64,000 nt of DNA from Luteimonas sp. J29 (GTDB lineage: Bacteria > Pseudomonadota > Gammaproteobacteria > Xanthomonadales > Xanthomonadaceae), in assembly GCF_000472505.1 (NCBI RefSeq), contig NZ_AWZR01000006.1:60652-124651 (forward strand). Direction: 5' to 3'. The translations under genes were made by a program, and so were the position numbers. Of the stretch, positions 1 through 7,715 are shown in pieces. Positions within the stretch are counted from its first letter, which is position 1. Every line of letters begins with the position of its first letter. The notes under the pieces are model-generated. The model worked only from the letters and a program-made list of their open reading frames with translations. It searched no databases and was not told the origin of the DNA.

Positions 1-585
1 CGGGCCGGACGCGATGTCGAGGTACAGCTGCGAGCGGTTCTCGATCGAAGCCTTGCGCAGTCCGTCGAACACCTCGATCGGCAGGCCGCCGGGGTTGTCG
101 CCGGTCCTGAGCATCAGCGGCGGGACCGCGGACACCAGCACCGCCTTCTTCACCCGCGAGGTGCCGTGGCGGCTGATGTAGCGGACCACTTCGCCGCCGC
201 CGGTGGAGAAACCGACCAGGGTGACGTCGCGCAGGTCCAGGGCGTTGATCACCGCGGCCAGGTCGTCGGCGTAGTGGTCCATGTCGTTGCCGTCCCACGG
301 CTGGCTCGAGCGGCCGTGGCCGCGGCGGTCGTGGGCGACGACGCGGTAGCCCTTCGAGGCCAGGAACAGCATCTGCGATTCCCAGCTGTCCGAACTCAGC
401 GGCCAGCCGTGGCTGAAGGTGACGACCGGGCCGTCCTTCGGGCCCCAGTCCTTGAAATAGAGGCGCACGCCGTCCGCGGTAACGACGTAGTTGCCGTCGA
501 TGGTGGCGGCGGAAGCGGCCTGCGGGCCGGTGGCGGCAGCCAGGGCCAGGGTGCCGGCTGCGACGGTACGGGCAATGGTGTTCAT
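1..585 (-). CDS. Secreted alpha/beta hydrolase (haloperoxidase-like), C-terminus cut by window edge
   Basis: The frame is open from an ATG at 585 to the window edge, giving 195 visible residues. The N-terminus reads as a signal peptide (MNTIART, then an Ala-rich stretch ending in ASAA), so the product is probably exported. An alpha/beta-hydrolase core follows: an FSHGWP oxyanion region, a DRRGHG segment, and a nucleophile elbow GFSTGG with the catalytic Ser. This set is typical of the non-haem chloroperoxidase/esterase group. The acid and His of the triad would lie beyond the window. It is divergent from the AraC-type regulator at 740, which is a plausible controller (inference). The substrate cannot be told from sequence. 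Confidence 0.85.
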   Translation of the reverse strand, partial: MNTIARTVAAGTLALAAATGPQAASAATIDGNYVVTADGVRLYFKDWGPKDGPVVTFSHGWPLSSDSWESQMLFLASKGYRVVAHDRRGHGRSSQPWDGNDMDHYADDLAAVINALDLRDVTLVGFSTGGGEVVRYISRHGTSRVKKAVLVSAVPPLMLRTGDNPGGLPIEVFDGLRKASIENRSQLYLDIASGP

Positions 586-739
586 GGCGTTGTCTCCGTG
601 CAGTTGGGGGAGGGGGCCGGCCGGATCGCGGGCGGTGGTGGCGCCTGCGTGGTGTCGTCGACCGGCGAGGCATACTCTGGGCGCGTTGCCGGGACATCTG
701 GTGATGTAAAGTCCTGAAAAGTTGACAGGGAGTCCGCCC

Positions 740-1591
740 ATGACCGACCGGTTGGCTGCATTGATGGCGCACTTCCCGGTGCGGGCCCGGGTCTTCAACA
801 CCGGTCCGCTGTGCGGCATCAACACCGTCGTGGACGACGGGGAACACGGACAGCTGCACCTGCTGCGCGCCGGCGTGCTCGATCTCGTCCATGGCCGCGA
901 GCAGATCCGCATCTCCAGGCCCAGCCTGCTGCTGTATCCGCGGCCGATGGCGCACCGCTTCATCACCGACGCCGAGCGCGGGGCCGACATGGTGTGCGCG
1001 CATCTGTCGTTCGAGGGAGGCGCGGGCAATCCGGTCGTGGCCAGCCTGCCAGCCTTCGTGTGCGTGCCGCTGGAGGAACTCGATGGCGCGGAGTCGCTGC
1101 TGTCGATCATGTTCGACGAGGCGTTCGGCGCGCGATGCGGGCGCATGGCCATCGTCGAGCGGCTGTTCGAGGTGGTGATGGTGCAGGTGCTGCGCCACCT
1201 GCTGCACGGCGGCGAGATCCGCGTCGGCATGCTGTCGGGGCTGGCGCATCCGCGCCTGCGGCATGCGCTGGTGGCGATGCATGAGGCGCCGGCGAAGGAG
1301 TGGCCACTGGAGGAACTGGCCCGGATCGCGGGCATGTCGCGCAGCGTGTTCGCGGCGACCTTCCGCGACACGGTCGGCGTCACCCCCGGGCAGTACCTGC
1401 AGTCCTGGCGGATCAGCCTCGCCCAGCAGGCGCTGCGGCGAGGCCGGCCGCTGAAGATCGTCGCTTCGCAGGTGGGCTACGGGAGCGAGGCCGCGCTCTC
1501 GCGCGCGTTCAAGGCGCAGACCGGGCACTCGCCGCGCGCGTGGCGCAAGACCAGCGTGGCGCCGCTGGCCGCCGCCGGCATGGGCCGATGA
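740..1591 (+). CDS. AraC-family transcriptional regulator with N-terminal cupin domain
   Basis: The product is 283 residues. The N-terminal half looks like the cupin ligand-binding domain of AraC regulators (start [19 protein letters not shown], then a [17 protein letters not shown] strand region). The last roughly 100 residues carry two helix-turn-helix units, one around [21 protein letters not shown] and the second ending in the family signature [15 protein letters not shown] chose the ATG at 740 because a CAGGGAG ribosome-binding site lies about 7 nt upstream; a TTG at 722 is in frame but poorer. It is divergent from the hydrolase gene, and AraC proteins of this kind commonly control the divergent enzyme gene. 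The inducer is unknown. Confidence 0.9.
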   Translation: MTDRLAALMAHFPVRARVFNTGPLCGINTVVDDGEHGQLHLLRAGVLDLVHGREQIRISRPSLLLYPRPMAHRFITDAERGADMVCAHLSFEGGAGNPVVASLPAFVCVPLEELDGAESLLSIMFDEAFGARCGRMAIVERLFEVVMVQVLRHLLHGGEIRVGMLSGLAHPRLRHALVAMHEAPAKEWPLEELARIAGMSRSVFAATFRDTVGVTPGQYLQSWRISLAQQALRRGRPLKIVASQVGYGSEAALSRAFKAQTGHSPRAWRKTSVAPLAAAGMGR

Positions 1592-1778
1592 GTGGCACTG
1601 TCGCCCGTCCCGCGTCGCCGCAGAGGACCGCGCCCGGCGGCCCGCAGACGGCCTTGCGGAACATCGGCGCGGCCGGCCACGGACACCGGCTGTGGCGGCG
1701 GGTCCGCGCTCCCGCCGTGCGCATGGCGCCGGCGGAATGTGCGCGCGCGGCTCCGCCGCCCGCGCAAGGGGCCTCGGG

Positions 1779-2543
1779 TCAGGCCGCTTCCGGCTCGCCG
1801 CGCGCCCGGGCGAACGCCGCGGCCACGGCTTCCATCGCGGCGATCCAGGGGCCGGGCCCGTGGCTGACGCGGGCGACGCCGAGCCGCGCCAGCTCCTCGA
1901 AGGACGGGCAGCCCCGGACCCACATGATGTTGACCGGCAGCGGCGATCCCTGCACCACGCGCCGGATCAGTTCGGGTGCGACCAGGCCCGGCACGAACAG
2001 TCCGTCCGCGCCCGCGGCGGCATAGGCGCGGGCGCGCGCCAGCGCTTCGTCGACCAGGCCGGCATCGTGCGTGTCGGCCGGACGCTGCAGGAACAGGTCG
2101 GTGCGGGCATTGATGAAGAACGGCAGGCCCGCGGCTTCGGCCGCGGCGCGCGCCTGGGCGAGCCGGGCGGCCTGTTCTTCGACCGGACGCAGGCCCGACG
2201 CCAGCCCGTCCTCGAGGTTGCCGCCGACCGCGCCGGCCGCGATCGCGCGCGCGACGGTCTCGGCCGGGTCGTCGTAGCCGCGTTCCAGGTCCACCGTCAG
2301 GGGCAGTTCGCTCACCTTCGCGATCCGGGCAACCGTGTCCAGGGTCGCCTCCAGCGGCAACTGCTCGCCGTCGGGCAGGCCGTGTACGGCGGCGATCGCC
2401 CAGCTGCTGGTCGCCAGCGCCTCGGCGCCGCAGCCGGCGATGGTCCTGGCGCTGCCGGCGTCCCAGGCGTTGAACAGCAGCAGTGGCCGCGGGCCCTTGT
2501 GCAGGGCGCGGAAGACGTGGGCGGACGGGGTGCGTGGATGCAT
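1779..2543 (-). CDS. Isocitrate lyase/PEP mutase superfamily protein
   Basis: The product is 254 residues with an ICL/PEPM-type TIM barrel. Visible features are the FNAWDAGSA substrate loop near the N-terminus, a DLERGY segment matching the DLExGY metal-binding strand, and the GGNLEDG turn. The KKCGH-type signature of true isocitrate and methylisocitrate lyases is not visible. It therefore fits the PEP mutase/phosphonomutase-like or oxaloacetate-hydrolase-like side of the family; the reaction is uncertain. The ATG at 2543 is preceded by AGGAG 7 nt upstream. It is divergent from the XRE regulator at 2676, with two operator-like palindromes between them, so regulation by that protein is likely (inference). 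Confidence 0.85.
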   Translation of the reverse strand: MHPRTPSAHVFRALHKGPRPLLLFNAWDAGSARTIAGCGAEALATSSWAIAAVHGLPDGEQLPLEATLDTVARIAKVSELPLTVDLERGYDDPAETVARAIAAGAVGGNLEDGLASGLRPVEEQAARLAQARAAAEAAGLPFFINARTDLFLQRPADTHDAGLVDEALARARAYAAAGADGLFVPGLVAPELIRRVVQGSPLPVNIMWVRGCPSFEELARLGVARVSHGPGPWIAAMEAVAAAFARARGEPEAA

Positions 2544-2602
2544 GGTATGGCTCCTGGCCGTGAAGTCGCGGCACAGGCTGCGCGCGGCGGCGACCGGCGG
2601 CA

Positions 2603-2645
2603 ATGACGCGCAGGTCATGCCGCCATGACCCCCGGGTCATGGCGG
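2603..2645. promoter_or_regulatory. Two helically phased operator-like palindromes between divergent genes
   Basis: The right element (2620-2645) is a perfect inverted repeat: arms CCGCCATGACCC and GGGTCATGGCGG around a 2-nt spacer. The left element (2603-2618) is ATGAC, 6 nt, GTCAT. The ATGAC half-sites start at 2603 and 2625 and the GTCAT half-sites at 2614 and 2636, so the two elements are exactly 22 bp apart, two helical turns. They lie between the PEP-mutase-like gene (ATG 2543) and the XRE regulator (ATG 2676), the place expected for an autoregulating repressor's operators. That the XRE protein binds here is inferred. Confidence 0.6.
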
Positions 2646-2675
2646 ACGCGTCGCGGCCGGCCGTATCCTCGCGGC

Positions 2676-3527
2676 ATGGATGCAGCGCGCCAGCGACCGG
2701 GCAGCGACCTCGTGCCGACGCCGATCGGCGCACGGCTGCGCGAGTGGCGCACCGCGCGGCACCTGAGCCAGCTGCAGCTGGCGTTGGCCGCGGAAACCTC
2801 GGCCCGCCACCTGAGCTGCATCGAAACCGGCAAGTCGCGGCCCGGACGCGAACTGCTGGCGCGGCTGGCCGACGCGCTGGAAATGCCGCTGCGCGAGCGC
2901 AACGCACTGTTGCTGGACGCGGGCTTCGCGCCCCAGTTCCCCGAGAGCGCGCTCGGCGCGCCGGTGCTGGCGCGCATCGACCAGGCCATCGACGCGATCC
3001 TCGCCCAGCAGTCGCCGTACCCCGCCTTCCTGATCAACCGTCGCTGGGACGTGTTGCGCGCCAACGATGCCGCCGCGCGGGTCAACCGGCTGATGCTCGG
3101 TGGCCGCGACAGCGCCCACGCCAACATCATGCGCCAGTTCTTCGACCCGGCCGACCTGCGCGCGGCGGTCGCCAACTGGGAGGAGGTGGCCGGCGAACTG
3201 ATCCGGCACCTGCACGAACAGGTCGCGGCCGTGCCGGGCGACCGCGTCGCGCGCGAACTGCTCGAGGAGATGCTGGCCTATCCCGGCGTCCCCGCGCGCT
3301 GGCGCACGCGCGACCTGTCGTCGCCGCCCTCGCCGCTGCTGACCACGACGCTGCGCCGCGACGGGGTCGAACTGCGCTTCTTCTCGACCATCACCACCTT
3401 CGCCATGCCGCGCGACATCACCCTGGACGAGCTGCACATCGAATGCTGCTTCCCGATGGACGACGCCACCGCGGCCCACTGCCGGGCGCTGGTCGACGGG
3501 TCCGCCGGCGCCCGGTTCAGTCGATGA
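2676..3527 (+). CDS. XRE-family regulator with MmyB-like ligand-binding domain
   Basis: The product is 283 residues. Residues about 12-75 form a Cro/C1-type helix-turn-helix (LREWRTARHLSQLQLALAAE, then SCIETGKSRPGRELL). The remainder matches the MmyB-like C-terminal domain: YPAFLINRRWDVLRANDAA, an RQFFDP segment, and a late region around ELRFFSTITTFAMPRDITLDEL. In actinobacteria and proteobacteria this architecture usually belongs to a repressor divergent from a small metabolic gene, and here it faces the PEP-mutase-like gene. The ATG at 2676 was chosen because the domain starts soon after it. The 3' end overlaps the convergent ABC transporter gene by 11 bp. Confidence 0.9.
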   Translation: MDAARQRPGSDLVPTPIGARLREWRTARHLSQLQLALAAETSARHLSCIETGKSRPGRELLARLADALEMPLRERNALLLDAGFAPQFPESALGAPVLARIDQAIDAILAQQSPYPAFLINRRWDVLRANDAAARVNRLMLGGRDSAHANIMRQFFDPADLRAAVANWEEVAGELIRHLHEQVAAVPGDRVARELLEEMLAYPGVPARWRTRDLSSPPSPLLTTTLRRDGVELRFFSTITTFAMPRDITLDELHIECCFPMDDATAAHCRALVDGSAGARFSR

Positions 3528-5322
3528 ACTGCAGCTTCGCCAGCTCGGCGTAGAGGCCGCCCTGGGCGAGCAGCTGGTCGTGCGTGCCCTGGGCGACGAT
3601 GCGGCCGCGGTCCATCACCACGATCCGGTCGGCCTTGAGGACCGTCGCCAGCCGGTGCGCGACCACCAGGGTGGTGCGGCCTTCCATCAGGTGCTCGAGC
3701 GCGGTCTGCACTGCGCGCTCGCTCTGCGCGTCGAGCGCGGACGTCGCCTCGTCCAGCAGCAGGATCGGCGCGTCGCGCAGCAGCGCCCGGGCGATCGCGA
3801 TGCGCTGCTGCTGGCCGCCCGACAGGCGCGCGCCGCGTTCGCCCAGCTGTTCGTCGTAGCCGGCGGGCAGGGCGCAGAGGAAGGCGTGCGCCTCGGCGGC
3901 CCTCGCGGCGGCCTCGACCTCGGCGTCGCTCGCCTCCAGGCGACCGTAGCGGATGTTCTCGCGCGCGCTGGCGGCGAAGATCGCCGGCTGCTGCGGGACC
4001 AGCGCGATCGCCCCGCGCAGTTCGACCGGATCGAGGCTGGCGATGTCGACGCCGTCGACCGTGATCCGCCCCGACTGCGGGTCGTGGAAGCGCAGCAGCA
4101 TCGCGAACACGGTGCTCTTGCCCGCGCCCGACGGACCCACCAGGGCCACGGTTTCGCCGGGCTGGACCTCGAGGCTGAAGTGGTCCAGCGCCGGCGCGTC
4201 CGGACGGGTGGGGTAGTGGAAGGTCACGTCGTCGAAGCGGATCGCGCCGCGCAGCGGCTGCGGCAGCGTCGCCGGCTGCGCCGGCGCCGCGATGCCGCTG
4301 CGCTCGGACAGCAGCTCGCCGATCCGGCCCATGCCGCCGGCCGCGCGCTGCAGTTCGTTCCACACCTCGGCCAGCGCGCCCACCGAGCCCGCGCCCAGCA
4401 GCGCGTACAGCACGAACTGGCCGAGCGTGCCGGCCGTCATCTCGCCGCGGATCACGTCGTGCGCGCCCAGCCACAGCACCAGGATGATCGCGCCGAAGAT
4501 CAGCGAGATCGCCACCGCGGTCACCAGCGCCTGCACCGTGATCCTGCGCCGGGCGGTGGCCACGGCGAGCGCCACCGCCGCAGCGAAGCGTCCGCGTTCG
4601 TACTCCTCGCGCGCGTGCGCCTGCACGGTGCGGATCGCCCCCAGCGCCTCGCTCGCCAGCGCGTTGGCGTCGGCCACGCGGTCCTGGCTCTGGCGCGAGA
4701 TCTTCTGCAGCCTGCGGCCACCCAGCACCAGCGGCAGCACCAGCAGCGGGATGCCGACCAGCGCCCAGATCGCCAGCTTGGGGCTGGTGACCAGCAGCAT
4801 CGCCACGCTGCCGACCACGGTCACCAGGCTGCGCAAGGCCACCGACATCGTCGTGCCGATCACGCTGCGCAGCAATTCGGTGTCGGCGGTGAGGCGAGAG
4901 ACCAGCTCGCCGCTGCGGGTGCGCTCGAAGAACGACTGGTCGAGCCCGACCAGGTGGCCGTAGAGGCGGTTGCGCAGGTCGGCGACCACGCGCTCGCCCA
5001 GCAGCGAGACGAAGAAGAAGCGCGCCGCGGTGGCCAGCGCCAGGGCGATCGCCACCAGCAGCACCAGGGCGAAGGTCGCATCGATGTTGCTGCCGCTGCT
5101 GAAGCCGCGGTCGATGATCTGGCGCACCGCCACCGGCAGCGCAAGCGTCGCCGCGGAGGATCCGGCCAGCGCCAGCAGCCAGGCCGAGAACAGCGCCTTG
5201 TGGCGCATGACGAAGGGCCACAGCGTGCGCAGCGAGCCGATCGGCGCCCTGGTGGCGGTCGTGCCGGCGTCGCCGGACGGATTGCCGTGGGCGCCACCGC
5301 GCCGGTCGTGGGTGAACGCCAT
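3517..5322 (-). CDS. ABC exporter, fused permease and ATP-binding subunit
   Basis: The product is 601 residues, the normal size of a homodimeric type I exporter half-transporter (MsbA/LmrA-like). Residues about 30-330 hold six membrane segments. The nucleotide-binding domain follows with Walker [11 protein letters not shown]-loop VPQQPAIF, signature LSGGQQQR, Walker [13 protein letters not shown] and the H-loop AHRLATV, all intact, so it should hydrolyse ATP. The substrate (lipid, peptide or drug) cannot be assigned. The start codon overlaps the stop of the upstream yigZ-like gene by 1 nt (TGATG), which indicates translational coupling. Confidence 0.93.
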   Translation of the reverse strand: MAFTHDRRGGAHGNPSGDAGTTATRAPIGSLRTLWPFVMRHKALFSAWLLALAGSSAATLALPVAVRQIIDRGFSSGSNIDATFALVLLVAIALALATAARFFFVSLLGERVVADLRNRLYGHLVGLDQSFFERTRSGELVSRLTADTELLRSVIGTTMSVALRSLVTVVGSVAMLLVTSPKLAIWALVGIPLLVLPLVLGGRRLQKISRQSQDRVADANALASEALGAIRTVQAHAREEYERGRFAAAVALAVATARRRITVQALVTAVAISLIFGAIILVLWLGAHDVIRGEMTAGTLGQFVLYALLGAGSVGALAEVWNELQRAAGGMGRIGELLSERSGIAAPAQPATLPQPLRGAIRFDDVTFHYPTRPDAPALDHFSLEVQPGETVALVGPSGAGKSTVFAMLLRFHDPQSGRITVDGVDIASLDPVELRGAIALVPQQPAIFAASARENIRYGRLEASDAEVEAAARAAEAHAFLCALPAGYDEQLGERGARLSGGQQQRIAIARALLRDAPILLLDEATSALDAQSERAVQTALEHLMEGRTTLVVAHRLATVLKADRIVVMDRGRIVAQGTHDQLLAQGGLYAELAKLQFID

Positions 5323-5912
5323 CAGCCTTCGTCGTGGAACCGTGCCCGGTCACGGGTGGCGTCGCGGAGCCGGGATTTCAAGTCGGCGACGGAATCGGCG
5401 GGGAGTTCGAGCTCGGCGCGCATGCCGTCGGCGTCGAAGGCCTCGCCCAGTTTCACCGCCGAGAACTGCGGCAGCAGGTGGTGGAGCTGGGCGATGTCGG
5501 CGAACGGAACGTGCACCGCGACGGTCGCGGTCTCCACCAGCGGCAGGCGCGGCGCCAGGCGCAGGCACTCGGCCGCGGCGCCGCCGTAGGCGCGCACCAG
5601 CCCGCCGGCGCCGAGCTTGATCCCGCCGAACCAGCGCGTGACCACGACCACCACCCGGTCGAATCCCTGGCCGTCGATCGCGGCCAGGATCGGGCGCCCG
5701 GCGGTGCCGGCCGGTTCGCCGTCGTCGCTGCTGCGGTAGTCCTGGCCCAGCCGCCAGGCCCAGCAGTTGTGGGTGGCGTCGGGGACCGACACCTCCTGCA
5801 CGAACGCGGCCGCCTCCGCCGCCGACGCGACCGGCGCGGCATTGGCGAGGAAGCGGCTGTGCCTGACTTCGAGCGCGTGGCTGGCCCGCTCCGCCAGCGT
5901 GTCCAGGCTCAT
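5322..5912 (-). CDS. YigZ/IMPACT family protein
   Basis: The product is 196 residues, the usual length of YigZ-type IMPACT (UPF0029) proteins. Recognisable features are the RHSRFLANAAPV start, the AWRLG and SSDDGEPAGTAGRPIL block, and the highly conserved VTRWFGGIKLGAGGLVRAYG. The C-terminal third fits the ferredoxin-like second domain. The eukaryotic homologue IMPACT affects translational stress signalling; the bacterial role is not settled. The gene sits between the membrane partner of the sigma factor (4-nt overlap at its 5' side) and the ABC exporter (1-nt overlap). Confidence 0.92.
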   Translation of the reverse strand: MSLDTLAERASHALEVRHSRFLANAAPVASAAEAAAFVQEVSVPDATHNCWAWRLGQDYRSSDDGEPAGTAGRPILAAIDGQGFDRVVVVVTRWFGGIKLGAGGLVRAYGGAAAECLRLAPRLPLVETATVAVHVPFADIAQLHHLLPQFSAVKLGEAFDADGMRAELELPADSVADLKSRLRDATRDRARFHDEG

Positions 5913-6949
5913 CGGTCGAGCAGCGGGCGCAGGTCGTCGGGGACCATGGCCTGCGGATGGCGGCGCACGAACTCCTGCAGGCTGGCGCGGGCCTCGTCGA
6001 GGCGGCCGTCGTCGCGCAGTTCGCGGATGCGCTGCAGCCAGGCCTCGCGCACGCCGGGCGAGTCGGCCGATGCGGGCGGCTCGTCGTCGAGTGGCTGGTC
6101 GGCGGCCATGTCGATCGGCGGCGGCGCCATCGCGGGTGCGGCCTGGCGCATGCGCGGGCGGGCCGCGGCCTGGTCGACGGCGGTCGGCGCGGCGGCCGCC
6201 GGAGGCGGTGGAGGCGGTGGAGGCGGTGGCACGAACAGCTCGGCTCCGGCTTCGGCCTCCGCGGCCTGCTCCGGCGCAGGCGGGGCGGGAGAAGGCATGG
6301 GCGGCGGCGGCGCGGGAGGCGAAGGCGGCGGCACGGCGGCCTCGGCGCGTCGGGCTTCGGCGCGCTCGGTCGCGGCCCGGGCCGCGGCGGCGCGGGCCGT
6401 GCGCTCCGCGGACTCCCTGGCGTCGCGCTCCGCGGCATCGGCCACTGGCGGCTCGGCGGGCGGGGGCGGCTGGGCCGGGGCGTCCGCGGCCTGCTTGCGT
6501 GCAGACTGGGCCTGTGGTGGCGCCGGGGTGGACGCGGCAGCGGGCGCCGCGGTGGCGTCCCCGCCGTCAGGGTCGGCTCCGGCGGCCGGCATCGCCGGGG
6601 CCGCCAGGGGGCGTGCGGCGGGCGCCGGGGGGCCGGCGACGGCGGCGGCTTCGGAGGGCCGTTCCACGACCGCGTCCGGCACCGGCCGCAGCTGCCAGGC
6701 CACGCCCAGCGCCAGCGCGAGCGAGGCGGCGATGCCGAAGCCCACCGGCCAGCGCAGCCGACGGCGCCGCGCATGCGGCGCCGGGCGCGGCTGCGGCGGC
6801 GCGCCGGAGCCGGCGGCTTCGGCCCGGGCGGCGGCGAGGATCGCGGCATCGAGGGCTGGCGAAGGCGCCGCCTTCGCGTCGAGCTGCGCCAGGCGGCGCG
6901 CCAGCTCGCGCTCGGCCGGGTCGAGCGGTTCGTGCGGCGGCCGGTTCAC
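5909..6949 (-). CDS. Membrane-anchored Pro/Ala-rich protein, probable anti-sigma partner
   Basis: The product is 346 residues. A cytoplasmic N-terminus of about 65 residues (NRPPHEPLDPAERELARRL) precedes one membrane segment (around VGFGIAASLALALGVAWQL). A long low-complexity Pro/Ala/Glu region follows, including a run of ten prolines, and then a compact C-terminal domain of about 60 residues (AWLQRIRELRDDGRLDEAR). The GTG start at 6949 overlaps the sigma factor stop by 4 nt (GTGA), so the two are co-translated. One-membrane-segment proteins coupled to ECF-type sigma factors are typically anti-sigma factors; that role is inferred from position and topology. The poly-proline run suggests dependence on EF-P for translation. 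Confidence 0.75.
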   Translation of the reverse strand: MNRPPHEPLDPAERELARRLAQLDAKAAPSPALDAAILAAARAEAAGSGAPPQPRPAPHARRRRLRWPVGFGIAASLALALGVAWQLRPVPDAVVERPSEAAAVAGPPAPAARPLAAPAMPAAGADPDGGDATAAPAAASTPAPPQAQSARKQAADAPAQPPPPAEPPVADAAERDARESAERTARAAAARAATERAEARRAEAAVPPPSPPAPPPPMPSPAPPAPEQAAEAEAGAELFVPPPPPPPPPPAAAAPTAVDQAAARPRMRQAAPAMAPPPIDMAADQPLDDEPPASADSPGVREAWLQRIRELRDDGRLDEARASLQEFVRRHPQAMVPDDLRPLLDR

Positions 6950-7527
6950 GGCACCACCTCCGGGCCCAGCCGGGCGCGCAGCTTGTCCATCGCGTAGCGC
7001 AGGCGCGATTTCACCGTTTCCCGCCCCACGCCGGTCACTTCCCCGATCTCCTCCAGGCTCAGTTCCTGCTCCAGGCGCAGCATCACCACCTCGCGCTGCT
7101 CGGGCGGCAGCGCGTCGAGCGCGAGCTGCAGCTGGCGGCGCTGCTCGAACTCCGACAGCCGCCGCTCCGGCGTGTCGGGATCGGGCACCCGGGCGGTGCG
7201 CTCGCCGGCGTCTTCCGGCGCCGCCGGCCGGTGGCGCAGGGCGCGCCAGTGGTCGGCCAGGCGGTTGTGCGCGATCCGGTACAGCCAGGTCGCGAACGCG
7301 GCCTCCGGCCTCCAGCCCGCGCGCGCGGCGATCACCTTCTGCCACACGTCCTGGAACAGTTCGTCGGCCAGCGCGCCGTCGCGCAGCTGCCCCAGCAGGT
7401 AGCGGTACAGGCGCAGCCGGTGGCGCGCGTAGAGCTGCTCGAACGCCGCCACGTCGCCCCGCGCATAGGCCAGCATCAGCGCTTCGTCTGCGGGTTCGGG
7501 GGCGGTGGCGGGCGCGGCCTCGTTCAC
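6946..7527 (-). CDS. ECF-like RNA polymerase sigma factor
   Basis: Region 2 is clear (LMLAYARGDVAAFEQLYARH, then DELFQDVW and FATWLYRIAHNRLADHWR). Region 4 follows as LPPEQREVVMLRLEQELSLEEI with the helix-turn-helix TGVGRETVKSRLRYA. From the GTG at 7527 the protein is 193 residues and region 2 begins about 14 residues in, as is usual. An ATG at 7626 is in frame and would add 33 residues of low complexity; neither has a good ribosome-binding site, so the start is uncertain. The next gene, a membrane protein, overlaps by 4 nt and is the probable anti-sigma factor. Confidence 0.85.
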   Translation of the reverse strand: MNEAAPATAPEPADEALMLAYARGDVAAFEQLYARHRLRLYRYLLGQLRDGALADELFQDVWQKVIAARAGWRPEAAFATWLYRIAHNRLADHWRALRHRPAAPEDAGERTARVPDPDTPERRLSEFEQRRQLQLALDALPPEQREVVMLRLEQELSLEEIGEVTGVGRETVKSRLRYAMDKLRARLGPEVVP

Positions 7528-7715
7528 CGGCAGCAGGGTAAGCCCTGCCCCGGACGGAGTGAAGCCGGCGCGGCCGCGCCGGCGTGGCGGGGCGGCCGCC
7601 GGCCGGGCGGCGATCGCGGTCGACATGGAGGTGCCAACGGACGGGCGGCGGGAACGGGGTTTGCCGGGGCAGGGCCCGAATGCCGTTATGCTTTGGAATT
7701 GGAGGTGTTTCACTT

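Noticed and set aside
7661..7692. TTGCCG and TATGCT as a sigma-70 promoter for the GGDEF-EAL gene
   Set aside because: The spacer is 20 nt, too long for a confident call, though the -10-like box may be real.
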